64,000 nucleotides of DNA from Rahnella victoriana (GTDB lineage: Bacteria > Pseudomonadota > Gammaproteobacteria > Enterobacterales > Enterobacteriaceae), in assembly GCF_004330295.1 (NCBI RefSeq), contig NZ_SJOJ01000015.1, positions 78,512 to 142,511 on the forward strand, written 5' to 3'. The position numbers were made by a program, and so were the translations under genes. The notes beneath the pieces are model-generated. The model ran no database searches. It saw only the letters and a list, made by a program, of their open reading frames with translations, and was not told where the DNA came from. Shown here piece after piece: positions 8,320 to 18,848 of this stretch (positions within the stretch are counted from its first letter, which is position 1; every line of letters begins with the position of its first letter).

Positions 8320-9813
8320 ATGACTGACACCGCGGATTTCAGCGATACCCGATATAACCAGCTGGCGGAACAACTGGCGGACGCCATCCGTCGCGGCACA
8401 CTGGCTCCCGGCAGCCGTTTGCCCTCGGTCCGGCGCAGCGCGCAAACCTGGTCAGTCAGCATCAATACCGTGGTGGCGGCTTACCGGCGGCTGGAAGATC
8501 GCGGGTTTATTGAGGCGCGTCCGCAGTCAGGATTTTATGTCCGGGCCGCGCTGCCTGCGCTGACTCATCAGCCGCAGGAACAGCCACAGACGCCAGCCGC
8601 AGAACCGGCGGACGAAGTGCTGGATCTGATCGACAAAGTGTTCGCCTCGCAAATCGACCCGACATATACCAATCTTTCGCTGGCCTGTCCGCAGTCGAAC
8701 GACTTTTACCCGACCGGCAAACTGGGACGGATTATGTCGTCTTTGCTGCGCCGTCAGCCGAATCTGATCGGCCAATATGCGCTGCCGCCGGGCAGCCCGG
8801 CGTTACGTCAGCAAATCGCCCGCCGTGCGCTGACGCTGGGCATGATTTTAGAACCCGCCGACATCACGATTACTCACGGTTGTATGGAAGCGTTACAGCT
8901 GGCGCTGCGCGTCACCACCCAACCGGGCGACAGCGTCGGGCTGGAAACGCCGACTTACTTTTATCTGCTGCCGATGCTGGCGAGCCTCGGTCTGAAAGCG
9001 GTGGAAATACCGACCGATCCGCAAACCGGCCTGTCGCTGGATGTGCTGGAAATGCTGCTGAATGAGAAGCGGCTGAATGCGGTGATCGCCATGCCGACGG
9101 CGCAAAATCCGCTCGGCTTTACCATGCCGCTGGCGGCGAAAAAACGGCTGGCTCGCCTGATGAACGATCACCAGGTACCGCTGATTGAAGACGGGCTATA
9201 CGCAGAAATCCAGTTTGGCGCGACGCTGTCTCCGGCGGTAAAAGCCTTTGACCGCGACGGCTGGATCCTGTTTTGCACCAGCTTTACCAAAACGCTGGCG
9301 CCTGATTTTCGCATCGGCTGGGTAGAGGGCGGGCGCTTCGCCGATAAGCTGCATAAACTGAAAGCGGTGTCGTCGATGGCGGAATCCGCGTTGCTTTCGC
9401 AAACGCTGACGGTGTTTCTGGAATCGGGCGGTTATGACCATCATCTGCGGGCGCTGCGCAAACGCTACGCGTCGCAGGTCGAGCAGGCACGCGCGCTGAT
9501 CGCCCGGCACTTCCCGCAAGGCACCCGCGCCACACAACCGGCAGGCGGGTTTGTGATTTGGGTGGATTTTCCGCCGGGCGTCGATTGCGTCACGCTGTTC
9601 CGCCAGTTGCTGAAAGATAAAATCTGCATGACGCCGGGGCAACTGTACTCACCCAGCGGCCGCTACAGTAACGGCCTGCGGTTGTCGTGCTGTTATGTTT
9701 TCGATACCCGCTATATTTCCGCGATGATCCGTATCGGCGAGCGCGCGTGTGAGATGTGTGGTTTGCCGCCGGGGCTGGCAGTTACAGGAACGGATTCTTA
9801 CCCTGATAAATAA
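8320..9813 (+). CDS. MocR/PdxR-type transcriptional regulator (GntR HTH fused to aminotransferase fold)
   Basis: A 497-residue cytoplasmic regulator. Residues 1 to about 75 form a GntR winged helix (LPSVRRSAQTWSVSINTVVAAY). From about residue 110 a fold-type I aminotransferase domain follows, with the PLP-lysine region SFTKTLAPDFRIGW around residue 330. Such proteins sense PLP or PLP-amino-acid adducts and usually control the neighbouring divergent gene, here the LysE-type exporter 145 bases away. Its 3' end overlaps the convergent gene at 9782 by 32 bases. Confidence 0.92.
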   Translation: MTDTADFSDTRYNQLAEQLADAIRRGTLAPGSRLPSVRRSAQTWSVSINTVVAAYRRLEDRGFIEARPQSGFYVRAALPALTHQPQEQPQTPAAEPADEVLDLIDKVFASQIDPTYTNLSLACPQSNDFYPTGKLGRIMSSLLRRQPNLIGQYALPPGSPALRQQIARRALTLGMILEPADITITHGCMEALQLALRVTTQPGDSVGLETPTYFYLLPMLASLGLKAVEIPTDPQTGLSLDVLEMLLNEKRLNAVIAMPTAQNPLGFTMPLAAKKRLARLMNDHQVPLIEDGLYAEIQFGATLSPAVKAFDRDGWILFCTSFTKTLAPDFRIGWVEGGRFADKLHKLKAVSSMAESALLSQTLTVFLESGGYDHHLRALRKRYASQVEQARALIARHFPQGTRATQPAGGFVIWVDFPPGVDCVTLFRQLLKDKICMTPGQLYSPSGRYSNGLRLSCCYVFDTRYISAMIRIGERACEMCGLPPGLAVTGTDSYPDK

Positions 9814-10204
9814 TGTTAATTTTTGAGAAAGAGAGGTTTCCGGGATGGATCAGTTCTTCAACCGTACTGCCTGCTGAGATCAAATTCCCGGTTAAATGCG
9901 GATCGTTGTTGAAAGTAAAGAGAAAGCAATATCTTGCGCTGTCACGGTATTTGGGTTCCCCCAGAAACAGTTGGGTAAAGGCGCGTTTAGCGTTGAACGC
10001 ATGCATTCCCCTGACCAGATAGATCCCTGATTTTGCAGCGGATCCGCGTCTTTCATAATCGGGCCGGGCCATAAAACAGCGACTGGCGATAATTTTAGGG
10101 AAGGTGTCAGCAGACGTATAGTGAATGTACAGTGGCTTTCCGTTGAACATGCCGTGGTTTAAATGCATTTCCAGACGATGGTCGTGACTGAATGTCGGGT
10201 TCAT
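9782..10204 (-). CDS. Orphan protein, possibly an ADP-ribosyltransferase-like (HYD1-type) fold
   Basis: A 140-residue cytoplasmic protein with no signal peptide. Near the N-terminus LYIHYTSADTFPKIIASRCF resembles the His-Tyr-Thr entry strand of HYD1-type ADP-ribosyltransferase folds. It is followed by a GIYLV strand and by RYCFLFTFNNDPH further on. I cannot confirm the family, and it may simply be an uncharacterised protein. ATG at 10202-10204 was preferred to ATG 10219 because AGAGG lies just before it. Alone and convergent with the MocR gene, it has no obvious immunity partner and lies in a stretch inserted between mtlR and yibL relative to E. coli. Confidence 0.6.
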   Translation of the reverse strand: MNPTFSHDHRLEMHLNHGMFNGKPLYIHYTSADTFPKIIASRCFMARPDYERRGSAAKSGIYLVRGMHAFNAKRAFTQLFLGEPKYRDSARYCFLFTFNNDPHLTGNLISAGSTVEELIHPGNLSFSKINIIYQGKNPFL

Positions 10205-10370
10205 GATGCCTCTTTCCATGAGTGAAGAATGTTGGCGGTTACCCTAATCTGATTTTTTGATGCAAACATCCTGAAAGTCTTCAGAATAAAATGTATGCCG
10301 CACAAATCGAGCATCTCGCGCATCGGGCTGTTACACTTACCCCAATTGTTCACTACACGAATTGGTCATC

Positions 10371-10730
10371 ATGAAAGAAGTCGAAAAAGTCGAGATCAAA
10401 CGCCTCAGCGATATGCTGGATGCACTCAATCACAAAGATGCGACCGTGATTCAGGCGGGTAATGCTGAGTTAATCGCTAAGCATGAAGAAGAGAAAGAAA
10501 AACTGGCTGCCGAGATCGCGCGTCTGAAAGATGTGCGTGTGAAAAAACTCAGCACCGAAGCGCAGAAGCTGGAAAAGCTGTTCAGCCGTGAAATCACCAA
10601 GAAAGAACAGGCTGATATGGGCACGCTGAAAAAAACCGTTCGTGGCATCGTGGTGGTTCACCCGATGACCGCACTGGGCCGCGAAATGGGCCTGAAAGTC
10701 GTGACCGGCTACGCGAAAAAAGAATTCTGA
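10371..10730 (+). CDS. yibL: YibL family ribosome-associated protein
   Basis: A 119-residue protein matching E. coli YibL end to end: it starts [18 protein letters not shown], has a charged coiled-coil middle, and carries the signature [10 protein letters not shown] and the block [15 protein letters not shown] near the C-terminus. E. coli YibL co-purifies with ribosomes; its exact role is unknown. In E. coli it directly follows mtlR. Here about 2.9 kb of other genes lie between them. ATG 10371 was chosen by homology, as no strong ribosome site is visible. Confidence 0.93.
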   Translation: MKEVEKVEIKRLSDMLDALNHKDATVIQAGNAELIAKHEEEKEKLAAEIARLKDVRVKKLSTEAQKLEKLFSREITKKEQADMGTLKKTVRGIVVVHPMTALGREMGLKVVTGYAKKEF

Positions 10731-10737
10731 TGAAATA

Positions 10738-10955
10738 CTCCCTCCCATACGAAGGGGAGGAGCAAAACCAAAATCAGTTCAGGTTTTATTGCAGCTGAGC
10801 GCGAAACACGATTAGCTCCCTCCCCTGCGAAGGGGAGGGTTGGGGTGGGGTATTAAAGCAAAATCAAAGAGTTGAAGTGTGCTTTGACTCGGGTTTTGCA
10901 AGTAAAACCCCCTCCCAGCCTCCCCCTTCGCAGGGGGAGGAGCGAAGAAACCCCT
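10738..10955. repeat. GC-rich palindromic repeat cluster (three units)
   Basis: Three units of a CCCTCCCC-TTCGCA-GGGGAGGG type palindrome lie at about 10738-10765 (degenerate), 10815-10855 and 10907-10950. They fill most of the gap between yibL and the convergent yiiM. The same family recurs at 23.7, 35.5, 43.2 and 63.9 kb. Each unit can fold into a stable hairpin, so it may stabilise or end both converging transcripts. Confidence 0.85.
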
Positions 10956-10977
10956 CCCGCTACACCCGATCAGTTTC

Positions 10978-11649
10978 TTACTTCCCAAACAATCTCCGGC
11001 CAAAATCCTCGATCTTGCGATTTACCAGCCGCATCTGCATGGTTTTACTCCAGCTTGCTGAAATCCCCGCAGCAGACATCAGACGGCGATATTGTTCCTC
11101 ATCAAACGGCATGTTAAACGCGATAGAAATCGCTTCGGCCACCGATACGTCACTGTTACGCGTCAGCAACTCCAGCGGCCGGTCGCCACTGACATTCCCC
11201 GGACTCACCACCCGATATAACCACCCGCAGCGCCCGCTTTGTTGTAACAGCGGTGACAGATTCTGACAGTCGAGAAAATGGTTGAGCTTGTAACAGGGCG
11301 CACGCGGCTGTGTGACCTGAATCAGGGCGTCGCCCCAGCGGAAGATATCGCCGATAAACACGTTATCTTCGGTCATGCCGAGCGTTGAAAGGTTTTCGCC
11401 AAACGCTGGCGGATGGAAACGGTCTTCTTCTTCGGGAAACTGCTGACGCAGCCAGGCGTAATGCTCGCGGGGGAAATGACACAGCGCGCGGTCAGCGCCG
11501 CCGTGATAAGCCTTCTCGGCCTGCTGATCGCCTTCCAGCCCGCAAGGCGTTAAGGCGACGCCGCCATCAACCTGACGTTTGGCAATCGCACTGGGTGAAA
11601 AATCGGGATACTGCTCGATAGTACCGATGTACACGTCGGGATAATGCAT
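10978..11649 (-). CDS. yiiM: MOSC-domain protein YiiM (6-N-hydroxylaminopurine resistance)
   Basis: A 223-residue MOSC-domain protein matching E. coli YiiM over its length: it begins MHYPDVYIGTIEQYP and has GLEGDQQAEKAYHGG, FGENLS and QPRAPCYKLN. The Cys in that last motif is the conserved MOSC residue that binds the molybdenum cofactor. E. coli YiiM detoxifies N-hydroxylated bases together with YcbX. It ends near the repeat cluster and stands alone on the minus strand. The neighbourhood with sodA is as in E. coli. Confidence 0.94.
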   Translation of the reverse strand: MHYPDVYIGTIEQYPDFSPSAIAKRQVDGGVALTPCGLEGDQQAEKAYHGGADRALCHFPREHYAWLRQQFPEEEDRFHPPAFGENLSTLGMTEDNVFIGDIFRWGDALIQVTQPRAPCYKLNHFLDCQNLSPLLQQSGRCGWLYRVVSPGNVSGDRPLELLTRNSDVSVAEAISIAFNMPFDEEQYRRLMSAAGISASWSKTMQMRLVNRKIEDFGRRLFGK

Positions 11650-11756
11650 ACGCTCTCCGCTGCTGAAATGTCACTGATACCAGCATAACCTGCATTGGAC
11701 AGCGGGAGTAGAAGGAATCCCTGCGCACAGAGGGTGTGCGCAGGCTTCTCAGCAAA

Positions 11757-13703
11757 TCAGAACGTTTCCCAGTTATCCTGACTGGTTTTGCCTTGTACCG
11801 GCGGGGCGAGAGTCGGGCGGCGCAGGGCGGCGGAGGCTGGCGCATTCAGCGTGTTGCCGTTGTCGGCCAGACGGAATACCGAGACCGCCTGCGTCAGCGT
11901 CGCGGCCTGATCTTCCAGAGAATCGGCGGCAGCAGAGGATTGCTCGACCAGCGCGGCGTTTTGCTGCGTGGTGCTGTCCATTTCGACAATCGCCTGTGAA
12001 ATCTGACTGATGCCACGGCTTTGCTCGTCGGATGCAGACGCGATTTCCCCCATGATATCGCGCACATGCGAGACGGACTTCACGATGTCCTGCATGGTAC
12101 GGCCAGTGTTTTCCACCAGCTTCGCGCCGGTGTTAACGCGCTCCACCGACTCGGCAATCAGCCCTTCGATCTCTTTTGCGGCCTGCGCACTGCGCTGGGC
12201 CAGTGTCCGCACTTCAGAAGCGACGACGGAGAATCCGCGTCCCTGTTCTCCGGCACGCGCGGCTTCCACCGCGGCGTTCAGCGCCAGAATGTTGGTCTGG
12301 AAGGCGATGCCGTTGATGACGGAGGTAATTTCGGCGATACGTTTTGAACTGCCGGAAATCTGCTGCATGGTATCGACCACCTCGCCGACCTGCTTGCCGC
12401 CGAGCGTGGCGGTGCCGGACGCTTCGCTGGCCAGTTTGCTGGCGTGATGAGCGTTATCGGCATTCTGTTTCACCGTCGCGCTTAACTCTTCCATGCTGGC
12501 GGCGGTTTCTTCAACGGCCGCAGCCTGCTGTTCGGTGCGTGAGGAGAGGTCAGTATTCCCGGCGGCGATTTCGGCTGCCGCGTGGGAAACCTGCGAAACG
12601 CCGGAGCGGATTTCATAAATCATGGTACTGAGATTCTGACTCATCGCGGAAACCGCATTCATCAGCATACCCAGCTCATCGCGACGGGTGGTCGGATGCG
12701 CAACGGTCAGATCGCCTTGTGCAATCGCCTCCGCCGTTTTCAGCGTATCACGCAGTGGCTGGGCAATCTGGCGGGTGATACGCCAGGCAATAATGATCCC
12801 CACCAGCATCACGATCAGCGTAATCACCATCATGATCATCTGCGCATTGCTGATGTCTTTATGGGTGTTAGCCAGTTCGTTTTTGAAGATTTTCGCCACC
12901 AGCGTGTTCATCTCTGTGGCTTTCACCGACAGCAGTTGCGAGTTCTTCTGCTCATCTTCATAGGCGGGCATATACGCGACAACGTGGCTTTTATAGGTCG
13001 CGAGCGCCGACATCAGCGGAGCCAGCGTCGCCTGCTGGTTCGGCAGTAACAGGGCATTCAGTTTTTGAGCGTTGGCCTGCGTGTCGTCAATAGACTTCAG
13101 CAGTTTGGCTTCGGATTCTTTGTTGATGCTCAGCAACAGGCCACGCACGTTGTAACGCACGCTGATCAGTTTCTGAATCACTTCGGCCAGTGACAGGCGA
13201 ATGGAAGGCTCAGCATCTTCCACGCGCAACTGATCCTGCAAACGCGTTACCACGGCTTCGGTTTCGGAAAGATTCCAGCTGGCCCGCACCGCATCTTTGC
13301 GATCGACCGCTTTTTTAAATGCGGCCTGCGCCTGCTGATATTCATGAATTTTTACCGGCACCTGATCAAGATTCGCCTGACTGGCGGCGTCCCATTCCAG
13401 TTTGTCTTTGGATTGAGCGATCAGCTGCGACAGTTCGGTAATTTTGTCCTGATTCTGTTTGAGATACGCCGGGTCATAATTAAGCTGATACAGCGTCCGG
13501 CTGAGACGGGCATCGTTGAGTAACGCATTCATCTGATTACTGAAATCGACTTTTTCAGCACGCTGGCTGATGTCGTTAAATTTAATCATTCCCGCCGCAG
13601 TGATGATGGCGGCGATGATCAGCACCAGTCCGAAACCCAGACCCAGTTTGGTACCGACCTTAAGATTATTCATCCACTGCGAAAGACCCGATCCGTTGCT
13701 CAT
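11757..13703 (-). CDS. Methyl-accepting chemotaxis protein with NWETF tether
   Basis: A 648-residue inner-membrane chemoreceptor. It has TM1 at about residues 20-42, a four-helix-bundle-like periplasmic domain of about 240 residues, TM2 near 285-310, a HAMP linker and the cytoplasmic signalling tip with [20 protein letters not shown]. The C-terminus is NWETF, the pentapeptide that docks CheR and CheB, so it is a high-abundance type receptor. ATG 13703 was chosen over ATG 13709 because GGAG then sits at a proper distance. Ligand unknown. A sigma-28-like promoter lies 66 bases upstream. Confidence 0.93.
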   Translation of the reverse strand: MSNGSGLSQWMNNLKVGTKLGLGFGLVLIIAAIITAAGMIKFNDISQRAEKVDFSNQMNALLNDARLSRTLYQLNYDPAYLKQNQDKITELSQLIAQSKDKLEWDAASQANLDQVPVKIHEYQQAQAAFKKAVDRKDAVRASWNLSETEAVVTRLQDQLRVEDAEPSIRLSLAEVIQKLISVRYNVRGLLLSINKESEAKLLKSIDDTQANAQKLNALLLPNQQATLAPLMSALATYKSHVVAYMPAYEDEQKNSQLLSVKATEMNTLVAKIFKNELANTHKDISNAQMIMMVITLIVMLVGIIIAWRITRQIAQPLRDTLKTAEAIAQGDLTVAHPTTRRDELGMLMNAVSAMSQNLSTMIYEIRSGVSQVSHAAAEIAAGNTDLSSRTEQQAAAVEETAASMEELSATVKQNADNAHHASKLASEASGTATLGGKQVGEVVDTMQQISGSSKRIAEITSVINGIAFQTNILALNAAVEAARAGEQGRGFSVVASEVRTLAQRSAQAAKEIEGLIAESVERVNTGAKLVENTGRTMQDIVKSVSHVRDIMGEIASASDEQSRGISQISQAIVEMDSTTQQNAALVEQSSAAADSLEDQAATLTQAVSVFRLADNGNTLNAPASAALRRPTLAPPVQGKTSQDNWETF

Positions 13704-13768
13704 AATCATTCTCCGTCAAACATCCCTTTTAAATAGACATGCGGTTTTGTGACGCCTTTGTGAACAAT

Positions 13769-13796
13769 CTATCGGTAGGCTGTTTCATAAACTTTA
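13769..13796 (-). promoter_or_regulatory. Possible sigma-28 (FliA) promoter for the chemoreceptor
   Basis: Read on the minus strand it has TAAAGTTT (13796-13789), then 12 bases, then ACCGATAG (13776-13769). The FliA consensus is TAAAGTTT-N11-GCCGATAA. The -35 is perfect, the -10 matches 6 of 8 and the spacer is one base long. Motility co-regulation of the receptor is inferred. Confidence 0.55.
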
Positions 13797-13904
13797 TAGG
13801 ATGTGTGGCGTATTTTTGATTAATGCGAGCGGGGTCTGAAAATGATGAAAATCGGGAGGATAATTCTCTTTATAACAGTGATCAGGCGAACAAATTCAGG
13901 ACAT

Positions 13905-13929
13905 AAAAAAGGCGGGTCACCGACCCGCC
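13905..13929 (-). terminator. Rho-independent terminator of sodA
   Basis: GGCGGGTC (13911-13918) pairs with GACCCGCC (13922-13929). On the minus strand it is followed by six T. It lies about 43 bases after the sodA stop. Confidence 0.88.
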
Positions 13930-13971
13930 ATACGCGAAAACATCTTGCCCGTTACGGGCGGCAGCGCGAAA

Positions 13972-14592
13972 TTATTTCGCTTCAGCCAGACGTTTTGCTG
14001 CTTCGTCCCAGTTTACAACGGCCCAGAAGGCTTTGATGTAGTCAGGGCGTTTGTTCTGATATTTCAGGTAGTAAGCGTGTTCCCACACATCCAGACCCAG
14101 CAGCGGGTAACCGGAAGCGCCAGAAATCGCTTCGCCCATCAGCGGGCTGTCCTGGTTAGCGGTAGAAACAACGGCCAGTTTGCCATCTTTCAGTACCAGC
14201 CATGCCCAGCCTGAACCGAAACGGGTTGCAGCTGCTTTCTCAAACGCTTCTTTGAAAGCGTCAACGCTGCCGAAATCGCGTTCAATCGCAGATTTCAGTT
14301 CGCCCTGCAGGGTGGTGCCGGTTTTCAGGCCTTTCCAGAACAGGCTGTGGTTAGCGTGGCCGCCTGCGTTGTTACGCAGAACAACTTTCTTGTCTGAAGG
14401 AACCTGATCCAGTTTGGTGATCAGTTCTTCAACCGGCAGTGCAGCCAGTTCCGGCAGGCTTTCCAGCGCAGCGTTCGCGTTGTTCACGTAAGTCTGGTGG
14501 TGTTTAGTGTGATGGATTTCCATCGTTTCTTTGTCGAAATGCGGTTCGAGTGCGTCGTATGCGTAAGGCAGTGATGGCAGTGAATAACTCAT
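13972..14592 (-). CDS. sodA: Superoxide dismutase [Mn]
   Basis: Converts superoxide to oxygen and hydrogen peroxide in the cytoplasm. The 206 residues equal E. coli SodA. It begins [20 protein letters not shown] and has metal ligands in [10 protein letters not shown] (first His), [10 protein letters not shown] (second His) and [11 protein letters not shown] (Asp and His). ATG 14592 is preceded by GGAGA; in-frame starts further upstream would add a non-homologous extension. A Fur box lies about 80 bases upstream, so iron limitation should raise expression as in E. coli. Confidence 0.97.
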   Translation of the reverse strand: MSYSLPSLPYAYDALEPHFDKETMEIHHTKHHQTYVNNANAALESLPELAALPVEELITKLDQVPSDKKVVLRNNAGGHANHSLFWKGLKTGTTLQGELKSAIERDFGSVDAFKEAFEKAAATRFGSGWAWLVLKDGKLAVVSTANQDSPLMGEAISGASGYPLLGLDVWEHAYYLKYQNKRPDYIKAFWAVVNWDEAAKRLAEAK

Positions 14593-14672
14593 GTTCATCG
14601 TCTCCATAGTGTAGGGCGGCACTTTCATTGTGAGCACCGCGTAATCAGTCGGATCATTATAGTTAATTAAAT

Positions 14673-14691
14673 GATATTGAAAATGATTATC
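14673..14691 (-). promoter_or_regulatory. Fur box upstream of sodA
   Basis: The 19-mer at 14673-14691 (GATATTGAAAATGATTATC) matches 16 of 19 positions of the Fur consensus. E. coli sodA is Fur-repressed. It lies in the AT-rich promoter gap between sodA and the fdhD 3' end. Confidence 0.75.
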
Positions 14692-14800
14692 TATGCTCCA
14701 CGCTTTCTGCCATGCCCTGTAAGCCTCTGTTATACGGGGCTTAGAACCAGATAATCACAAACAATCCTAAATTGTCTAAAGGCACGCGGTGCTTAGCCGG

Positions 14801-15643
14801 TCAGCGCAACCGCTGCGGATGCGTATACACCGTTGCCCGTCCCGGTTTGCTGAAACCGACCAGCGTCAGGTTACATTTTTCGGCGACGTCTACCGCGAGC
14901 GTGGTGGCGGCGGAGACGGCGAACAGGATTTCGATGCCGCACATCGCGGCTTTCTGCACCATTTCATAGCTGGCGCGGCTCGAGACCAGCGCGGCACCGG
15001 CTTTCCAGTCGTGTTGTTTTGCCCGCACACCCAGCATTTTATCCAGCGCCACGTGACGGCCCACGTCTTCGCAGCCGCCAGTCAGTTCACCTTCCGGCGT
15101 GATCCACGCGGCGGCGTGCGTGCAGCCGGTGAGCTGGCCGATTTCCTGCACGGATTTCAGCTGATGCAGCGCCTTATCCAGATTCGCCAGTTCAAAAGTC
15201 TGGGTGAACGGCAGCGGCGCAAGCGGGCGGAACAGATCACCTAACTGCTCGATACCGCAGACGCCGCAACCGGTGCGGCCAGCCATGGCGCGGCGGCGCT
15301 CTTTCAGCCCGGCGAAACGGCGGCTCGACAGCTCGATATTAACTTCAATCCCGTTACAGTTTGGTGTCACTTCCATCCCGTAAATATCACTGGCGGATTC
15401 AATAATCCCTTCTGACAGCGAAAAGCCCAGCGCAAAGGCTTGCAGATCCTTCGGGGACGCCATCATTACCACATGCGAAATCCCGTTATAGACCAGCGCA
15501 ACGGGGACTTCCTGAGCAATCCAGTCATCTTCAGGCTCATTGAGATGAGCGCGCTGCATCACCGGTTTTTGGCTCGCTCCGATGATCTGAGTCACTTTTT
15601 TGTCATCTTTTTCGCCCAGTTCTTTTACTTGATGGACATCCAT
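14801..15643 (-). CDS. fdhD: FdhD, formate dehydrogenase sulfurtransferase/accessory protein
   Basis: Transfers sulfur from IscS to the molybdenum cofactor and is required for active formate dehydrogenase. The 280 residues compare with 277 in E. coli. Conserved blocks are [20 protein letters not shown], the sulfur-relay motif GRTGCGVCG and CTHAAAW. The frame is open further upstream, but ATG 15643 gives the family length and has AAGG about 9 bases before it. It is divergent from fdoG across 145 bases, the usual enterobacterial arrangement. Confidence 0.96.
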   Translation of the reverse strand: MDVHQVKELGEKDDKKVTQIIGASQKPVMQRAHLNEPEDDWIAQEVPVALVYNGISHVVMMASPKDLQAFALGFSLSEGIIESASDIYGMEVTPNCNGIEVNIELSSRRFAGLKERRRAMAGRTGCGVCGIEQLGDLFRPLAPLPFTQTFELANLDKALHQLKSVQEIGQLTGCTHAAAWITPEGELTGGCEDVGRHVALDKMLGVRAKQHDWKAGAALVSSRASYEMVQKAAMCGIEILFAVSAATTLAVDVAEKCNLTLVGFSKPGRATVYTHPQRLR

Positions 15644-15788
15644 TGGCAATAACCTTATAAACATTCCGGCTACATAAGCCGTACAAACTGTCAGGACTTT
15701 AGGCCTTAATTTTACCGCTTCCGGGTTTGTTCGTGAAAGCGGCAATTTGAAAAGCAATGTGTTAACAAATGATGGGAAGGAGTCTTTC

Positions 15789-18700
15789 ATGCAAGTCAGC
15801 AGAAGACAATTATTCAAAATATGTGCTGGCGGTATGGCCGGCACCACAGCGGCATTATTAGGATTCACTCCGACAATGGCGCTGGCGGAAACCCGCCAAT
15901 ACAAACTGCTTCGCTCCCGTGAAACCCGCAACAACTGCACGTACTGTTCCGTCGGGTGCGGCATGCTGATTTACAGCCAGGGCGACGGCGCGAAAAACGT
16001 CACTGAAAATATCTTCCACGTAGAGGGTGACGCCGATCATCCGGTCAGTCGTGGCTCGTTGTGCCCGAAAGGCGCAGGCGTGCTGGATTACATCCACAGT
16101 GAAGGCCGTCTGAGATATCCGGAATACCGCGCGCCCGGCTCTGACAAATGGCAGCGTATCTCCTGGGATGAGGCGATTTCCCGTATCGCCCGCCTGATGA
16201 AAGATGACCGCGACGCCAATTTTGTCGAGAAAAATGAAAACAACGTCACCGTAAACCGCTGGCTGACCACCGGCATGCTGTGCTCGTCGGCGGCCAGCAA
16301 CGAAACCGGTCTGCTGGATCAGAAATTTACCCGCGCACTGGGCATGGTGGCGATCGACTGTCAGGCGCGGCTGTGTCACGGCCCGACCGTGGCGGCACTG
16401 GCTCCGACGTTTGGTCGCGGCGCGATGACCAACAACTGGGTCGATATTAAAAACGCCAACGTCATTTTAATTATGGGCGGAAATGCGGCAGAAGCGCATC
16501 CGGTCGGATTCAAATGGGTGATTGAGGCCAAAACCAAAAATAACGCCAAAGTCATCGTCGTCGATCCGCGTTTCAACCGCAGCGCCGCCGTGGCCGATAT
16601 CTATGCGCCAATCCGCGCCGGTTCGGACACTGCCTTCCTGCTCGGCATGATCAACTACCTGATCACCCACAATAAAATTCAAACCGAATACGTCCGGGAA
16701 TACACTAACGCCAGCCTGCTGGTGCGTGAAGACTACGAATTTAATGACGGATTGTTCAGCGGTTTTGATGCGGCGAAAAAATCCTACAACAAAGAAAGCT
16801 GGCACTATCAGCTCGATGAAAAAGGCTTCGCGAAACAGGATAAAACCTTACAGGACCCGCGCTGTGTGTGGAATCTGCTGAAAGAGCATGTTTCCCGTTA
16901 CACGCCGGAACTGGTAGAGCGCCTGTGCGGCACCTCGAAAGAAGATTTTCTGCTGATAAGCTCGATTCTGGCGGAAACCTGCGCGCGCGATAAAACCTCG
17001 ACCATCCTCTATGCGCTGGGCTGGACGCACCACACCGGCGGCGCGCAAATCATCCGCTGTGCGGCGATGATCCAGTTGCTGCTCGGCAACGTCGGAATGC
17101 CGGGCGGCGGCGTCAATGCACTGCGCGGTCACTCCAATATTCAGGGTTACACCGACCTCGGTTTGCTGTCGCTGAACCTGCCGGGCTATATGCCGTTGCC
17201 ATCGGAAAAACAGACGAATTTCGCCGATTATCTGCAACAGATCACGCCGACACCGCTGGTGGACGGGCAGGTCAATTTCTGGAAAAACACGCCGAATTTC
17301 TTCGTCAGTATGATGAAAAGCTTCTGGGGCGATCACGCCACGGCGGAAAACGACTGGGGCTTTGACTGGCTGCCAAAATGGGATAAAAGCTACGACGTGC
17401 TGCAACAGGCCGAGCTGATGACCGAAGGCAAACTGAACGGGTATATCGTGCAGGGCTTCAACCCGCTGGCGGCTTTCCCGGACAAAAACAAATCCTCGCG
17501 CGCGCTTTCGAAACTCAAATACATGGTGGTGATCGACCCGCTGGTGACCGAATCCTCGAACTTCTGGCAGAACCACGGCGCGATGAACGACGTGCAGACC
17601 GCGGATATTCAGACCGAAGTGTTCCGCCTGCCGTCTTCCTGTTTTGCGGAAGAAAATGGTTCGATTGTGAACTCCGGCCGCTGGCTGCAATGGCACTTCC
17701 AGGCGTCTGAGCCGCCGGGTGAGGCGCTGCACGACGGCAAAATCATCGCCCGTTTGTTTATGAAACTGCGCGAGCTGTATCAGCAGGAAGGCGGTGCCAA
17801 TCCGCTGCCGGTAATGAACATGGCGTGGGATTATCAGGATCCGCTCGACCCGCTGCCGGAAGAAATTGCCCGCGAAGCCAACGGTAAAGCCCTGGCCGAC
17901 ATTCATGACGATCAGGGCAATCTGCTGGCGAAAAAAGGTCAGCAGTTGTCGACCTTTGCCCATCTGAAAAACGACGGCACCACCGCCAGTTTCTGCTGGA
18001 TTTACGCCGGTAGCTGGACCGAAGCCGGTAACCAGATGGCGCGCCGCGATAACGCCGATCCGTCCGGTCTGGGCTGTACATCCGGCTGGGCATGGTGCTG
18101 GCCGCTCAACCGCCGCATTCTGTATAACCGCGCCTCCGCCGACCCGCAGGGTCAGCCGTGGGATCCAAAACGTGAAATCATCCGCTGGGATGGCGCGAAA
18201 TGGATTGGTTTTGATGTCCCGGATTACAGCACCGCTGCGCCGGGTTCCGGCGTCGGACCGTTCATCATGCAACAGGAAGGCGTCGGGCGTTTATTCGCGA
18301 CCGACAAAATGGCGGACGGCCCGTTCCCTGAGCATTACGAACCGATCGAATCGCCGATTGGCACCAACCCGCTGCACCCGGCGGTGATTTCCAATCCGGT
18401 CGCCCGTATTTTTGCCAGCGATGTGCCGAATATGGGCACTGCCAAAGATTTCCCGTATGTGGCGACCACCTATTCGATCACCGAACTGTTCCGCCACTGG
18501 ACCAAACATGCGTTGCTGAATGCCATCGCGCAGCCTGAACAGTTTATCGAGATCGGCGAAGGTCTGGCCGCCTCGAAGGGCATTGCGCAGGGCGATGAGG
18601 TGAAAATCTCTTCGAAGCGCGGATTCATCGTGGCGAAAGCCGTGGTGACCAAACGCATCCGGCCGCTGACCATCGACGGTAAGCACGTCGACACCATTGG

Positions 18701-18836
18701 CATCCCGTGCCACTGGGGTTTTGAAGGCGCGACGCGTAAGGGCTATTTAGCCAACACGCTGACGCCGTCAGTCGGTGACGCTAACTCGCAGACGCCGGAA
18801 TTCAAGGCGTTCCTGGTTAACGTGGAAAAGGTCTAA
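15789..18836 (+). CDS. fdoG: Formate dehydrogenase-O major subunit, cysteine form
   Basis: Catalytic molybdenum (bis-MGD) subunit that oxidises formate to CO2 on the periplasmic side. The 1015 residues compare with 1016 in E. coli. The Tat signal has SRRQLFK near the start and is cut after about residue 33. The 4Fe-4S motif [10 protein letters not shown] lies at 50-59 with Cys92 further on. Position 196 is Cys (codon TGT at 16374-16376, in ARLCHGPTV) where E. coli FdoG and FdnG have selenocysteine encoded by UGA. The whole gene therefore reads without an in-frame UGA. ATG 15789 has AAGGAG at an ideal distance. First gene of fdoGHI-fdhE. Confidence 0.96.
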   Translation: MQVSRRQLFKICAGGMAGTTAALLGFTPTMALAETRQYKLLRSRETRNNCTYCSVGCGMLIYSQGDGAKNVTENIFHVEGDADHPVSRGSLCPKGAGVLDYIHSEGRLRYPEYRAPGSDKWQRISWDEAISRIARLMKDDRDANFVEKNENNVTVNRWLTTGMLCSSAASNETGLLDQKFTRALGMVAIDCQARLCHGPTVAALAPTFGRGAMTNNWVDIKNANVILIMGGNAAEAHPVGFKWVIEAKTKNNAKVIVVDPRFNRSAAVADIYAPIRAGSDTAFLLGMINYLITHNKIQTEYVREYTNASLLVREDYEFNDGLFSGFDAAKKSYNKESWHYQLDEKGFAKQDKTLQDPRCVWNLLKEHVSRYTPELVERLCGTSKEDFLLISSILAETCARDKTSTILYALGWTHHTGGAQIIRCAAMIQLLLGNVGMPGGGVNALRGHSNIQGYTDLGLLSLNLPGYMPLPSEKQTNFADYLQQITPTPLVDGQVNFWKNTPNFFVSMMKSFWGDHATAENDWGFDWLPKWDKSYDVLQQAELMTEGKLNGYIVQGFNPLAAFPDKNKSSRALSKLKYMVVIDPLVTESSNFWQNHGAMNDVQTADIQTEVFRLPSSCFAEENGSIVNSGRWLQWHFQASEPPGEALHDGKIIARLFMKLRELYQQEGGANPLPVMNMAWDYQDPLDPLPEEIAREANGKALADIHDDQGNLLAKKGQQLSTFAHLKNDGTTASFCWIYAGSWTEAGNQMARRDNADPSGLGCTSGWAWCWPLNRRILYNRASADPQGQPWDPKREIIRWDGAKWIGFDVPDYSTAAPGSGVGPFIMQQEGVGRLFATDKMADGPFPEHYEPIESPIGTNPLHPAVISNPVARIFASDVPNMGTAKDFPYVATTYSITELFRHWTKHALLNAIAQPEQFIEIGEGLAASKGIAQGDEVKISSKRGFIVAKAVVTKRIRPLTIDGKHVDTIGIPCHWGFEGATRKGYLANTLTPSVGDANSQTPEFKAFLVNVEKV

Positions 18837-18848
18837 CGGAGGCGAATT

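Noticed and set aside
10738..10955. Tandem palindromes as a possible CRISPR array
   Set aside because: Units are not evenly spaced, orientations alternate, intervals are of unequal length, and no cas gene is near.
15644..15964. N-terminal extension of FdhD on the minus strand
   Set aside because: It would overlap fdoG and add over 100 residues absent from FdhD proteins. ATG 15643 gives the family length.
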